A stretch of DNA of 64,000 bases from Isochrysis galbana (GCA_018136815.1 CM030935.1:4911691-4975690); one strand, 5' to 3'; shown: positions 32,141-43,417, counted from the stretch's first letter. A program made the numbers and translations. The notes: a model not told the origin generated them from the sequence alone.

Positions 32141-33852
32141 ATGCTGCCCAGCCTCACACTCGGCGCGCTCGCGCTCCTCGCGCCGCCACGCGCCGGCCGG
32201 CCGCGCATGCTTGCAGAGCTTCCTGCCTCGCTCCTTTCCAGCAGCGCCGCCAGCGCCCAGGAGCTCTCGCCCACTCTCCTAGGCCAGATGGGCCTCTGCT
32301 CCACCATGTGGGTCTCTCTCCCTCCCTCCCTCCCTCCCTCCCTCCCTCCCTCCCTCCCTCCCTCCCTCTCCCTCCCTCCCTCCCTTTCCCTCCCTCCCCC
32401 CCTCTCTCCCCTTCGCCCTCTCTCTTACGCCCTCTCTCTCACGCCCTCCCTCCCCACATCCCCACGCCCTCCCACCCCTCACACGCAGCACACACACTTC
32501 CACGAGCTCTTGTCGACCCCTTGTCAGCGATCAGAGCGCCCTCGGCCCATGCAGGTTCATCGGGGGCAACCTGCTCGAGCGGTTTGGAGATGTCGAGGTC
32601 CGCGCCACCCGCCCCCACCACCCCCAGCCCCACACCGCCCCCGCATCCCCTCCCGTCTGCACCCCCTCCCCCCCCTTCCCCCCAGCGGACGCCGATCACG
32701 CGGTAGCTCGTGGCCCTCACGGCACGTTGCCGCCCGCCCCGACCTTCGCACATGCCCGGGGGCTGACTCGGCACCACGACAGCCCGGTGCGGTGCTTCGC
32801 GGGCCGGGTGCGGAGCACACGGAAGGTGGGGACTCACGCGCGTTCGTGCCTGTGCAGCGGCACGACCGACCTGATGTGGCGCACGCGCTCGCAACGCTTG
32901 CAGGAGCCCAAAGAGGTCGGAGTCGAGGAGGGCGCTATGGACATCTACCGCGATTCACCGCTGCGCTACTGCGGTGAGCATTGCAGCCCGCGTGGCATGG
33001 AATCACACCACCGCTTGCCGCCAGTTGCATGCCCTCTACGACGTTCTGTTGGCTCTTTGCGCCGCACGCTCACTCAGGTTACCTCAACGAGATCGGCGAG
33101 GCTTTCCGACCGCTCATTCCAGTTGAGATCGTCTACCTCAGGTGACAATGAGCTGTCTCAGGCTCCTCTGCTAAGCCCGCGCGCTCAGGCCTCGCCTCCC
33201 ACTCAGCTGAGACGTTCCGGCCCCCTTGCGCAGCTACGTTGGTGCCATCACCTACATCCTCGCCGACACTGTCGACAAGGTTGAAAGCCAAGCGTCACGC
33301 GCACGAACCCGCTGCATGCACTCAACGGCAACTCCCCTCCTGCTGGTGGCACGAACTCCATCCTCCCTTTGCTTCTTACAGGGCCGTAAGGGCGGCGCCG
33401 CAGGCGGCGATGACGCGATGGTCCGCGGTACCCTCGGTGCTGTCGACACCTTCTCGTGGCAAATGCTCGCCTCGGTACGCTGTCTAATGTAGTCGCGCGA
33501 ATAGCCATGAAGCTGTGCTCGCCTGGCGCTAAGCTCGTCCCCTGCCCACACCATGTGCTGCAGGTCGTCTTCCCATCGTTCTGTATCAATCGCCTCGTGG
33601 TGCTCCTTGTCTCGCTCCAGGCACAGCCGTTTTGCCCTGAGATTCTCCAAGTGCGCCGTGCACACAGCGCCCGCCCCCCAAGGATGACACGCATGCCGCA
33701 CAGCCAGCCGCCAGTGCGCAACCGGCGAGCTCGGTTCCTCTCCCATGCAGGCGAGCTGGATTCCCACTGCCTGTGGCCTGGTCTCTATTCCGCTCCTGAT
33801 CGTCCCGCTTGACGTTCTGGCCCACTGGGTGCTCAACGGTTCGCTGCGCAAG
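32141..33852 (+). CDS. MTFP1: Mitochondrial fission process protein 1 (MTP18)-like, multi-exon
   Basis: MTFP1 is a small inner-membrane protein involved in mitochondrial fission. Well-supported exons: 32858-32973 (ends MDIYRDSPLRYCG), 33078-33141 (YLNEIGEAFRPLIPVEIVYLS), 33234-33279 (YVGAITYILADTVDK), 33382-33474 (GRKGG..., GAVDTFSWQMLAS), 33564-33650 (VVFPSFCINRLVVLL) and 33751-33852 (ASWIPTACGLVSIPLLIVPL, VLNGSLRK). These junctions keep phase and use GTGAGC, GTACGC and GTGCGC donors with CAG acceptors. They match the family order: RDTxxRYxGYxNE, then VDTxxWQ, then INR, then the P-I-D C-terminal helix. The 5' exons (32141-32307 and 32555-32597) are less sure because their phase does not join 32858 cleanly. 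The intron between them contains (CCCT)n. A short last exon after 33852 may be missing. Confidence 0.75.
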
Positions 33853-34279
33853 GTGAGCAGCGAGGTGCTCAATTGAGCTGTGCGACACTCGCGCCTCGAC
33901 GAAGAGCGGCTGTCGCACAATCACTGGGTCTGCCTCGACGTAGAGCGGGTCACACATGCATAACCCGATACGCAAGTCGGCCAGGCTCGTGCTATTATAT
34001 TCATCGACTCCTTAGGTTGGCCCTCGTTGTGCCTCATGTCGTTCTGTGCGTTGCACTTGTGGTGTTCACTTTTAGCGAGGGCCAATGTGGTGCACTCATC
34101 TGAGGTCGGGGCTTGGCATTCACGGCAGCCTGGCCTGCACGTAACTAGGAAAACAAATACCGTAATCAGGGCGGCGTCCGAGCAGAAGAGTTAACCAGTA
34201 TGTGGTTGTTGTGGCTAGATCGATTTCAGGAGCCATGTTTCCTCGCCGAAACTGATTATGAAATGCGGACGGACGCAAG
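33853..34279. other. Intergenic after MTFP1
   Basis: Probably holds the last intron/exon and 3' UTR of the MTFP1 gene. No further motif recognised. Confidence 0.4.
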
Positions 34280-34540
34280 AAAAAAACTTCTTAACAATCT
34301 CGCCGCGCGCGCGACCTTGCACAGCCATATCTGCAGCCACGCCCGCTCCCCTGATCCCCCCTCCACCTGCCTTGCGGCTGCGCGGCTTGTCCCCTCGTGC
34401 TCTATGCTCTACCTAGGGGCTGGGTGTATGAGGCTTCCCGTGGCAGGCGGTTGTCAAGTCGAGCGTAGCCGGAGGGCTCTGAGCCACTCCGTCGCGAGCG
34501 GCACCGGCACCAGCGGCTAGCGCGGCGCTTTGGCCCTCCT
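34280..34540 (-). mobile_element. LINE 3'-tail-only copy
   Basis: Read on the minus strand it contains CGCCTGCCACGGGAAGCC, CAGCCCCTAGGTAGAGCA, GAGCACGAGGGGACAAGCCG and CGCGCGCGCGGCGAGATTG, then TTAAGAAG and seven T (34286-34280). The same blocks form the 3' UTR of the RT-containing LINE at 39.3-39.7 kb and the end of copy B at 25.8 kb. No coding sequence is attached, as expected for a severely 5'-truncated insertion. A target-site duplication was not found. Confidence 0.75.
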
Positions 34541-34984
34541 CCCCGCCGGGAGTCGGGTGAAAGAAATGCTTTTGGAGTCGTTCGGGAAACTCCATTTGGG
34601 TGTGTGGTGTGTGGACTGGGGACGAACGGCGAACGAAGGGCAATGGAGCGGCGAGGCGCTCGCTAGCGGCCCTAGTGCCTAGTGCCTAGTGTGTGGGGTT
34701 GTACATCATAGATAACCTCTTCATGCACCCCGGGGGCAAAGCGCCGATGTCCGAAGTCCCTAGTTCTAGTTATCCTGTTATCTGTTATCCTGTACACGTT
34801 AGCATTGAGGTATATAATACTACTAATAAATTTTTAACAAATTTTTATGGGTCGCGGCGCAGCAAAGGAACGGGACTAGCGCGCACACAAGACAGGACTC
34901 CCTGCCGCGGCGAGCGCAAGCACCCTTCCCCCTTATGCCACCCAGCTCTTCACTAGCTTACTACCTGCGCTAGCCGGAGCACCC
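34541..34984. other. Intergenic
   Basis: No gene seen. An AT-rich pocket lies at 34780-34850. Confidence 0.4.
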
Positions 34985-35796
34985 CTACCTCCACACTCAA
35001 ACAGCCCCCCACGCCAGGATCCTGTTTTGGTCTCGCCGGCAAGGGGGCCTAATGGGAGGGAGAGGAGCAACTCCTCAAAGAGGAGCTTTGGGGAAGGAGA
35101 TGTTTGAGTGGGGGCGCTATACCCTTGCGCTAGGCATGGGCAGCGACGCCGCCTCAAGACATGTCCTCCCTCTGGTCTTGAGTCGAAATTTTTGGTGTTT
35201 GGAACCGAGGGCGAGGGGGTTTGTGCTTCTTGGGTTGGTTGTAGTGGGATGAGGGAGTGGGAGAGGGAGTGAAGTGTTGAAAGAGGGCCCAAGGCAGGGC
35301 ACTGAGTTGTAGGTACTTGTGGCCCACAAGCGTGGGGTGAAAACGGGAAGTGTATCAACATGTGTCTTGAATTGAAATTTTTGGTGCTTTGAATAGAGGG
35401 CGGGGGGGTTCGCGCTGTTTGGGTTGGTTGAAGTGTGAAGGGGGAGTGGGAGAGGGAGTCTAGTGTTGAAAGAGGGCCCAAGGCAGGGCACTGAGTGATT
35501 GGTACTAGTGGCCCACAAGAGTGGGGTGAAGACGAGAATTGTGTCAACAAGTTGGAAAACAGAGGCATTGGGTGCTCTCCGTATGGGGTTGATGGTTGTG
35601 AAGTGCCCTCCCATGTTGGGTGCACTGATGGTAGAGGTTTCCACCATGGGGAGGGCAGCTGAGCTACCCTCCCACATGAGGTGCTCTTGGGGTGGGAAGG
35701 TTTCCCACTGTAGGAGGGGGCCTCAAAGATCCCCTGCATGATGCGCAGAGCCATGGTGGCAACCTGTTCGGTGCCAGTGCTAGGGCGGTCACTCAC
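34985..35796 (-). pseudogene. LINE ORF1 fragment with two tandem 61-residue repeats
   Basis: The minus strand is open from 35796 (MSDRPSTGTEQVATMALRIM) to about 34933. STGTEQ.ATMALRIMQ also ends the MERA fragment at 53800-54015, tying this ORF to the same LINE family. It is followed by a degenerate GSSAALPM...ISAPNMGGH segment, as in the ORF1 at the window start. Then come two repeats: LTQFSSSPHSCGPLVPITQC with PALGPLSTLDSLSHS, and LIHFPFSPHACGPQVPTTQC with PALGPLSTLHSLSHS, each closed by STKNFNSR/NTKNFDSR. A third, broken copy is at 24.7 kb. The first five codons come from the neighbouring repeat at 35797. Function unknown; low complexity. Confidence 0.65.
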
Positions 35797-35980
35797 TCTT
35801 TTTAACCACTATTTTCCGCCTCCCCTGGGTGTCCAAGGATTCCGCAGGGTCCCCCCCTACCTGCCCCGGCAACCGTCTCCCCCCCCCACGAACCCCCTCC
35901 CGCCCCACGAAAGGCAATGGCGTCGGTGAGTGACCCCCCTCCCTTCCCCCGGGCGTGGCGGTCTATTTTGGGAGAATGAC
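35797..35980. repeat. Short dispersed repeat with GGTCACTCAC / GTGAGTGACC inverted ends
   Basis: Starts GGTCACTCACTC, includes AACCACTATTTTCC and CCCCTGGGTGTCCAAGGATT, and reaches the inverse GTGAGTGACC at about 35927, followed by a shared C-rich tail (CCCTCCCTTCCCCCGGGCGT). Closely related copies lie at about 46988-47165 and 47228-47345, and a stub near 43912. It abuts the LINE ORF1 fragment, suggesting that it inserted there. Confidence 0.65.
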
Positions 35981-36059
35981 ACGGTCGCCCACGGGAGGGA
36001 ATCAGAGAAATAAATAAGGGGCGCATCACTATAAGAAACGCGGAGCTTCCGCGAAGGCG

Positions 36060-36452
36060 GTGCGAACGCTCGCCATCATATCCGATGCCTGGGTATGGCC
36101 GACGCTTACTGCCGTCAAGCCTGGGGATGACAAGCACATCCTCGACGTCCTCCCTATCGTCTGGCCGGAGTCTCTTCGCTGGCTGCGAGAGGCGGCCTCC
36201 GATCCGTCATCTGTGATCGAGGGAACAATGCGCCTCGACACCTTCCTTGAGGCAAAGGGCCAGCGCGTGCTGCCGCGCTCGGCACCATCGATGAAGACGA
36301 GAGGCGGCCGTGCTGTGAAGGACATGGAGAGAATCAGGGCCTCGCTCGCCGCCGATCCGGAATCTCGAGCCTTGGTGTGCGAGATGCTCACTGCCGCCTT
36401 CACCGCGATGGCCCCAGCGTTGGAGAACCACGCCGCCGAGTTCGTGGCGTGA
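36060..36452 (+). CDS. Uncharacterised small ORF
   Basis: A 130-residue frame (start MRTLAIISDAWVWPTLTAV). Composition is natural, with helical segments (ESLRWLREAASDPSSVIEG, DMERIRASLAADPESRALV) but no motif I recognise. It ends directly at the dispersed repeat shared with 1901-1955 and lies just before the chromodomain pseudogene, so it may be part of the same mobile unit. Whether it is expressed is unknown. Confidence 0.35.
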   Translation: MRTLAIISDAWVWPTLTAVKPGDDKHILDVLPIVWPESLRWLREAASDPSSVIEGTMRLDTFLEAKGQRVLPRSAPSMKTRGGRAVKDMERIRASLAADPESRALVCEMLTAAFTAMAPALENHAAEFVA

Positions 36453-37040
36453 CGTCGTCATCACCGGCGCCCGCAAAGGGCTGATTTCGACGCGGTGCGC
36501 GGGGGCGGCGGGCGCGATTGGCGTGGCTGTGAGGGCGGGATGCCGCGATATGGTGCGCGATGCGGCGATGGCGCCCAAGAAAGCCAACGGAAAGAATAAG
36601 GCAGCGCCAGCGGCGGCAACACGGCCACTGCAGGCCCAAGGCGGGCAGACGAAACGCACCCCGAGCAGCGGAGCAGCGCTTTCGACGGCGCCGCAGGCCA
36701 CGATACCTATGAGCCAGAGAAGATCATTCGTGAGCGCAAGGCCAAGGGCGTGACCCAGTGGCTTGTGAAGTGGAAGGGCTACGACACGCGCGACAACACC
36801 TAAGAGCCCATGGAGCACCTCGCGGCCTGCGAAGACATGATCGCCGACTTCAAGGAGCGCGAGAAAACTCGGATCGCCCAGCTAGAGGCGGTAGCTGAAG
36901 CCAAGCGAATCGAGAAGGAGGAGGAGGCGGCAAAGAAAGCTGCGGAAATGGCCGAAGCTGCCGCTGCGGCGAGGCTTGTGGTGCGGCAAGCGGCACAAGA
37001 GGGAGGGGATGACAATGCTACAGTCGACTTGGCGGACACA

Positions 37041-39327
37041 CACGGTCGGTAGCGGGATGCCTCAAGGATGCCCCCTGTCGCCACTCACCTTTCTTCTAAC
37101 CACCGAAGCGCTGACGCGAGCCATAAACGAGGACCCCGACATCGAAGGAGTAGATCTTAACGGATACAACCTCAAAATAAACCAATTCGCGGATGACACA
37201 GCCCTGATAACCAGGGACTACGCAAGCCTGAAAAAAGCGCTCCAATGGGTGAAAGCCCACGAGCAAGCGACGGGAGGCAAAACCAACGAGTCTAAATTCC
37301 AAGGCATTAGGATGGGTTCACAATTAAGGACCAAACCACCGTGGGATATGCGCAAATATAACTGGATCGAAAATGACCAATACCTCGTGATACTAGGCGT
37401 GCCACTAGGAGCCCCGGAGGCGCTTAAGCCCTTTTGGAAAAAGCTAGCGGACAAGGTAGACAATAAAGCAGCCCAATTAGCGCCGTTCACACGCCATATG
37501 TCGATCTTCGGCAGAACTAATATAGTGAACTTTATAATTTACGGCACGCCTAGGTACTGGATGCAAACCTTAGCACCTCCCAAATGGTTCAACGCAAGAA
37601 TCCAAAAAGCGGCGGACAAGATTCTTTGGGAAAGCCCCTACACAGGGAGGAAATACCAGTGGGTGAAATACCCACACTACCCAATTAACAACACGCAAAA
37701 CGCGACGCGCACGTTGGGAACAGGCCTACTAAACTGGACAAACCACGTAAAAGCTCTACAAGCTAAGTGGATACTAAACTACCTCAACGCAAGAAAAGCA
37801 TCTTGGAAACACGCGCTCGACGCGTGGTTCTGCCGCTCTGGGCTGGGTCGTGGCGCGGTCTTCTCCACAATTCCCCCCGCCTCTCTTACGCGCAGCCTCA
37901 GAGGCAACCCGGCGCTTCCAATATTTTGGAAGGACGCGCTAAACACCTTTAGATCACTCGATATCCAACGCTCTCGCCTATCGATAGAGGGTGCGCTCTC
38001 GCAACCGATATGGTGCAACCCGCACGAACAACCGCCACGTATGCGCGCCGCTTGGGCAAGCCTATGGCAAACCCTCCACACACACGTCGTGCATAACGCG
38101 TTCAAAGATAACAACCTAGACACACCCTACACGAAAGAGGAATGCGCCCAATATCTAGAACACCTCCCGGAGATATTCGAACACGCGGGTAGCAAGATAA
38201 ACAAGGAAAGCTTCTTAGACTCGTGGGCGTCGGTAGTACAACAAGCCTCGAGTCTCCTTGGAAAAGCGCAACTAGACCCCGCCCCCGGGTCTGACCCGGA
38301 GGGGACTAGCGAAAACGGAACACGCGACAATAAGGCGGGCATTGAGGCCCCGCCGGAAGTCAGAGTATCCGATAACGAAACATACATAACTAAGATGAAC
38401 AACATATGGTTTCACACCAACACAAATTACCTCGGAGAGCCGGCCGACCGGACGGGGGTCGCGACCCCAGAAGAAGCCCGACTATACCACCCCCCCGCTA
38501 GATGGGAGGGTGGGTTGAAAGGCCCCAAATACGCGGAATACCCGCTAGCGGACGAGTATACAATAGACGGTAAAAAACACCTGGACCTCACCACGGTCTC
38601 GGACATAACACAGGTGCTAGAGAAAAACATACCAAACAAGCCCCAGCCGGCAAGCGAGGCATGGGCCCGAAGAATCAACCTAACCCACGAGGAGTGGAAG
38701 CACGTGGCCAGCTTATACACCCTACCCCTTCTAAAACACACGGACAAACACCCTCACTTCAAACACATCACCCATAGGAGGATATGTACGCGAAACCGCT
38801 ACGCCATGGCGACCACGAATACCTGCAGACTATGCGGAAAATATCACGAGAGCTCGACCCACTTAGCTAGGTGCACAGCCACGAAGCCAATCTTCGAGAC
38901 CATAGAAGCGGTAGCGGGTTTCACGCCGGAGCGCAAAAGGACAGCGACACAGAAGATAAAGGACAGACTCTTCGCATACCCGGGTACACCGACGCCAGAT
39001 AGCCTCAAAACCCTATACATAGTAGCATGGAGATACATAATAAGCGACTTCTACAAAGTCGAATACGACAATCACCCCTTCCACTATATACCCGTCATCG
39101 AACGTACCTTGACCAGATTCACGATCCTCGTACGGGGCCTTGAAGCCTCTAACAAAACCTCGCCGGCACGTACGCACCAAGCCTCCAGAGGCAGAAAACC
39201 AAAGATCAAAGACGCAAGAGATCTTAGCGCCCCAATATTTAAGGTGAACGACAAAGGTGTCCTCGCGATGAGCGTGAATCTGTCCCTGGTGGCACACGCA
39301 CTCGACATGGCGGGAAAGTTAGCCTGA
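37041..39327 (+). pseudogene. LINE reverse transcriptase, C-terminal two-thirds
   Basis: The frame runs uninterrupted from the truncation to a stop at 39325-39327. It begins GSGMPQGCPLSPLTFLL (RT motif GxPQGxxLSP) and contains INQFADDTALI (FADD catalytic aspartates). The thumb and a long C-terminal region follow. Near residue 600 there is CRLCGKYHESSTHLARC, a CCHC knuckle typical of LINE C-termini, and the protein ends in a basic tail. The enzyme would copy LINE RNA at a nicked target. The endonuclease and N-terminal RT motifs are missing, so it is inactive. The lack of stops over more than 760 codons points to a recent insertion. It complements copy B (25.8-28.5 kb), which has the endonuclease but no RT. 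Confidence 0.9.
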
Positions 39328-39696
39328 AAACCTGACGAACACCACACCTCACACCCCCCCTCCCCACAAAAAAAAAAGAAAACAACCCTAACAGCGTCGG
39401 CCCGGCACATACACAACCCCAAGTCCGACACTTAAGGTAACCCCAACCTTAAATACCCCAAGAGAAGCCGATCGCTCGATGGCGCGAGGGAAGGCCGAAG
39501 AGTCGACCGTCGGGGATCGGTGCACGCCGCCTGCCACTGGAAACCCCAAGTACTGGGCCCCTAAGTAGAGCACAAGGGGACGAGCCGCAAGGCGAGTGCG
39601 AGGGAGTGATAAGGGATGCGGGCGCGGCTGTCAGATGGAGGATGTCAGTGTCGCGCGCGCGGTGAGATCATTAAGAAGTTTTTTTTTTTTTTTTTT
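37041..39696 (+). mobile_element. 5'-truncated LINE insertion with 17-bp target-site duplication
   Basis: TCGACTTGGCGGACACA occurs at 37024-37040 and again at 39697-39713, directly flanking the element (the first T of the right copy could belong to the tail). The left end begins inside the RT domain, so the element is 5'-truncated as LINEs usually are. The right end has a ~370-base 3' UTR including CTAAGTAGAGCACAAGG and CGCGCGCGCGGTGAGATC, then ATTAAGAAG and a run of 19 T (39679-39697). The run is T on the strand that encodes the RT. Confidence 0.92.
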
Positions 39697-39791
39697 TCGA
39701 CTTGGCGGACACAATCGCGCAGGCAAACGCGCACGTGATGCAACGCGCGAGGAGCAGCGAGCTGGCCGTTGCGCCTCGAGTGCTGAAGTAG

Positions 39792-40117
39792 TTGTTAACT
39801 CAGTTAACAGGCCTTCGGGCGCAGCGCAAGGCGGTTAGTAACTACGTGGCGCCACTCTAGGGGCAGTTAGTGGCAGTTAACTAAGTTACCTAGGTAACTG
39901 CCTTACCTAGCCCCTAGCCTTGGGCTGGCGAGGAGGTGAGGGCGGCGGGGCCATGTCGACGTCAGTGTCTGGTGGGGCTGAGGCCAGCGAGAGCTTCGGC
40001 TCCGGCGGACTTGGGGCGGCCCTGGTGGGGCGTCGTGACGGCAGGGGGCTGGGGCTGGGAGGTGGCAGCCGGCGGCGCGCGCTCCATCGCTAAAATTATA
40101 ACAATAGTTTTCTCACG
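39792..40117 (-). mobile_element. LINE 5' end with hairpin (copy C)
   Basis: Minus strand: imperfect hairpin AAAACTAT-TGTT-ATAATTTT (40113-40092), TAGCG, ATG at 40087, then MERAPPAATSQPQPPAVTTP, a close relative of copies A, D and E. Homology runs to about 39905. 39792-39900 contains GTTAACT and GTTACCTAGGTAAC palindromes of unknown origin. Confidence 0.7.
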
Positions 40118-40762
40118 TCCCAGCCCTACATTCTTCGTAAGCAACTACAACACCAGTACACCCCCTACACCCTCGCTCACACTCGCTAACTCAGCAATGT
40201 CTGCTCCGTCACCGCACTCGCCAACCCCCAAGCCCGCTGCTAACCTGCCTCCATCTCGGGATGAGGTGGAGCCCGTCTTTCCATCTGGGGCCTCCCCAGC
40301 CGCGCCTCCCGCCTTAAACCTTTCCTCCTTTCCGTCGCCGGTTGAGTGTGTGGCAACCTTCAATCAATCCGTCAAGTAGGCGGAGTGCGAGGGGCGAGAA
40401 AAGGGCGTTGTCGGATGGGAAGTAGTGTCCACTAGTCTAGCGATAGGTGTTAGCCCTGAATCTTCAGATCTTTTTTTTAAATTGAAAGTTCGACCGCCTT
40501 AAAAGTAAGAATATTATGAACGCGGCATGCTCGAGCGACAACGGGAGGCTGGCACACGCAACATGCGATAAACACGTTGCCTCCACCAACTCTTATCCCT
40601 TTGCCTTGGCGGAGCAGCAGCTAGCCATAGGCTTGCTAGCCTCAAGGGACCATCTGTAGCAAAAACAGCAGCACGCATTCAATCCATCCCGCATAGGGCA
40701 CGTAGGTTGGGTGCCTGGTGGCGCACGAGCCTGGCGGCCCACCGCGCGCCCCGCACGGCGGG
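40118..40762. other. Intergenic, 3' of NOG1
   Basis: No gene supported. A CTGAATCTTCAGAT palindrome followed by eight T lies at 40455-40478 and also occurs inverted near 52565. Confidence 0.45.
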
Positions 40763-43264
40763 TTAGCGGCGGTCTGTCTTGCCGAGGCCGCGCTTGCCAC
40801 TGTACAGGTGCTTGGGCTTCTTGATGGCGATGCGGCGATCCGACTCGGTCGCCTTGCCCATCTTGTTCATAAGGAACTGCTTCTTCTTCGCCAGTTTCTC
40901 CGCCTTTTTGAGCGCGGCTTCGTCTCGCAGGCCTGTGCGTGCGGGCGAGCGCGAGCGCGCCACTGAGGCCGAGTCGCGACGCGTGGCGCTGCGGTCCGAG
41001 GGCACGCGGGAGCCGGAGCGCTCGCGCGATGCGCCGCGGCGGGCCTTAGCCTCGCCCTCCACGTCCATAGCGTCGGCCATAGGCCTCCTCTTGGTCGAGC
41101 GTCCGCGCTCCTCCTCGTCGGCCGCAGGCGAGCGCGCCTTGGCCTTGGACCGCAGATTGGACATGGCCTTAGCTTCTGTCTCGATGCCAATGGACGACAG
41201 GTGCGCGACCATGCCACCGGTCGACTTCGATCGCGCCTTGACATTGCGCGGCAGCGTGGGGTGGTTGGCTGCGCGGTCTCGCCGCGCTGTCTCCTTGATG
41301 ACGCCCTTCTTCTTGCGAATGGCCGAGGCGAGTTTGGCCACCTGAGCGTGCGCCTCTGCCGCGTCGTCTTCCATCGGATCCGCCTCCGCCTCGAGGGCGG
41401 CGAGTTGGGCGCGCTCTTCCTCCTCGCGCTCGAGCTCGTCGAGCTTGGCCTCAATTTCGGGATCTATGAAGTCGGCAATGTTCTTGCCGTCCATAATCTC
41501 GGGGATCATGTCGTCGGCCCACTCGGGCCGTCGCAGCTCCCACTGGCGCTGCAATGGCAGAGAGTAGACGCCGGCGCCGCCGTGCTCCTCCTCCAGATCG
41601 CGCTGTAGCACGCGCTTTGGCGCCGCGGGCTCAAAGTCGGGCAGGTCGGTGCTCGAACTGGCGCCACCCTGCGCCGGTTTGGCCTGCTTTGCTGCGGCGC
41701 GTGCAGCGAGCACCGACTCAGGCACGTACGTCTGGCGGCGCACCGGCACACCGTCAGCTTGCGGCTGCGGCTCAGCGACGCGGATGCGCCCGATCACCGA
41801 CTCGACGCGCGACGACTGCAGCTTAGCCTCGACGCGCTGCGCAAGAAGCAGGTCGCATGCCGTCTGCTTCACGTCCTTGATGCCCTCCTCCGTGAAGGTG
41901 GACATGTAGACGATGGTGGCACCCGCGTCGCGCATCCGCTGTAGCAGTGCCTCCTCCTCTGGAGTGAGGGTAGACGGGTCGCGCGCGTCCGTCTTATTGA
42001 CGGCGACGACGAGGGGCTTATTGAGGAAGAGCGGCTTGATCTGCTCAAAGAGCGCAACCTGCTCTGCAATCGAGTGTCCGCACTCCTCGGAGATGTCGAG
42101 CACGTACATGACGCAGCACTGCAGGTGGGCGAGCGCAGTGATCGACTGCATCTCGATGGTGTTGCGCTCCTCGAGCGGTTTGTCGAGCACACCCGGCGTG
42201 TCGATGACCTGCCAGCGCAGGTACTTGTAGTCCATGTGGCCGACGAAGAGCGACTTAGTCGTGAAGGCGTACGGCTGCACGTCCACGTTGGCGCGCGTGA
42301 CGCGATTCATGAAGGATGACTTGCCAACATTGGGGTAGCCTGAAGCGCGTGCGGCGTGCGGTTGGCGGGGGAGGGCGGGGAGAGAGAGGGGATGCAAGGC
42401 GGGCGGAGGGGGCCGGGCTGACCTGCGATGATAATGGTGCGGGTGGACGGGTCGATGGCCGGCAGCCTCATCATGTGCTGCCGCACTTGCTCGAGGTACT
42501 CGAGGGCGCCCTTCTGCCGCTTCATTACGGTACACATCCGGCCGAGCGCGGCGCGCTTGAGCGCCTTACACCGGTAGAGTGAGTCGCCATACTTGAGCAG
42601 CTTGACGTAGTCGCGGCCTACTTTGTCGATCAGCTGCTTGGCGAGGTTGAGCTGGCCGAGCGCAAGCTTGAAGTGGTCGCGGTCGTACAGCACGTTGATC
42701 AGGTCGGCGTAGAAGGGGTGGATGTCATCTAGGCGCGGGAAGTCGGTGAGGATCTGCGTCAGCTTGTCGTGGTAGTTCATGTGCGTGTACTTGACCTGCG
42801 TCGGCGGGGGGAGGCCGACACGCGGGTGGCTGAATGGGTGGCGGGGAGGGAGGCGAGATGGAAGGGCGCGGGGCGGCGAGGGGGCGGAGGGGCGGCGGTA
42901 GATTGTGGGGAAGATGGCCTCAGGCGCGCGAGTCTTCGGCAGTTGTGGCTGCGCTGCGCATGCTGGCTGCGTGGGATCCGCGTGATCGCGCTGCGGGGCG
43001 TTCACACTCGCCTTGCGCATGTAGAACTGTCTGATCCTGACGATGTTGTACCCCGGGTGCACGACGGTAGGAGTCTTGCGCTGAGTCTTGGAGAGGATCA
43101 CATCGATAAACTCTTTGGCACTCGGTACTGTCTCAATCTTCTTGAAGTTGTAGACCTGCGAGCGCGACGAGACGCGCGGGGGACACGTGGGCTAGAGCGT
43201 CCCAGCGGATGCCAGGCTAGGGCGCGGAGAGGGGAAGGGAGGGGCGGTTGGGACGTACCACCAT
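40763..43264 (-). CDS. NOG1: Nucleolar GTP-binding protein 1, 60S ribosome assembly
   Basis: NOG1 (GTPBP4) is a nucleolar GTPase needed for maturation of the large ribosomal subunit. Four exons, minus strand: 43264-43259 (just ATG GTG), 43155-43012, 42795-42423 and 42339-40763. They sum to 2,100 bases, giving 699 residues, close to the family size. The N-terminus is [16 protein letters not shown] and [20 protein letters not shown]. The helical domain follows ([40 protein letters not shown]). The GTPase motifs are [10 protein letters not shown] (G1), [14 protein letters not shown] (G2 region), DTPGVLD (G3) and NKTD (G4). The C-terminus is basic with [19 protein letters not shown]. The intron after exon 2 begins GCGAGT, a GC-AG intron. 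The two-codon first exon is unusual but keeps phase and gives the family start MVVYNFK. Confidence 0.92.
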
Positions 43265-43417
43265 GGCCGGCGCGGCGCGGCGGTCCTCGTGGCGGCGACG
43301 CGGCGTGCGGACGGGGCGGGGGAAAGAGGGCAATTCGAGGGGAAGGGTGCACGAGGAAAAGCTGAAATATTACAAATTTCAGCGACAGAATGAAGAGAAA
43401 GAGGGCCCCCTGTGAGT

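Larger units (their letters stand above)
36571..39791 (+). pseudogene. Chromodomain protein gene, broken by a nonsense codon and a LINE insertion
   Basis: A basic N-terminal frame starts MAPKKANGKNKAAPAAATRP (36571). After a frame change or intron near 36690, the frame reads DTYEPEKIIRERKAKG and VTQWLVKWKGYDTRDNT: a chromodomain, a histone-tail-binding fold, with its aromatic Y and WxVKWKGY. The next codon is TAA (36801-36803) where the family has Trp before EP; the frame then continues EPMEHLAACEDMIADFKERE and into a charged Glu/Ala helix. At 37040 it is interrupted by the LINE. Past the second target duplication (39697-39713) the same frame continues IAQANAHVMQRA and stops at 39789-39791. 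Chromodomains often occur on retroelement integrases, so a transposon origin is possible. Confidence 0.75.

Noticed and set aside
39679..39697. T-run as the poly-A of an element on the minus strand
   Set aside because: The RT and its 3' UTR run on the plus strand up to the T-run, and the target duplication directly follows it; two further copies show the same polarity.
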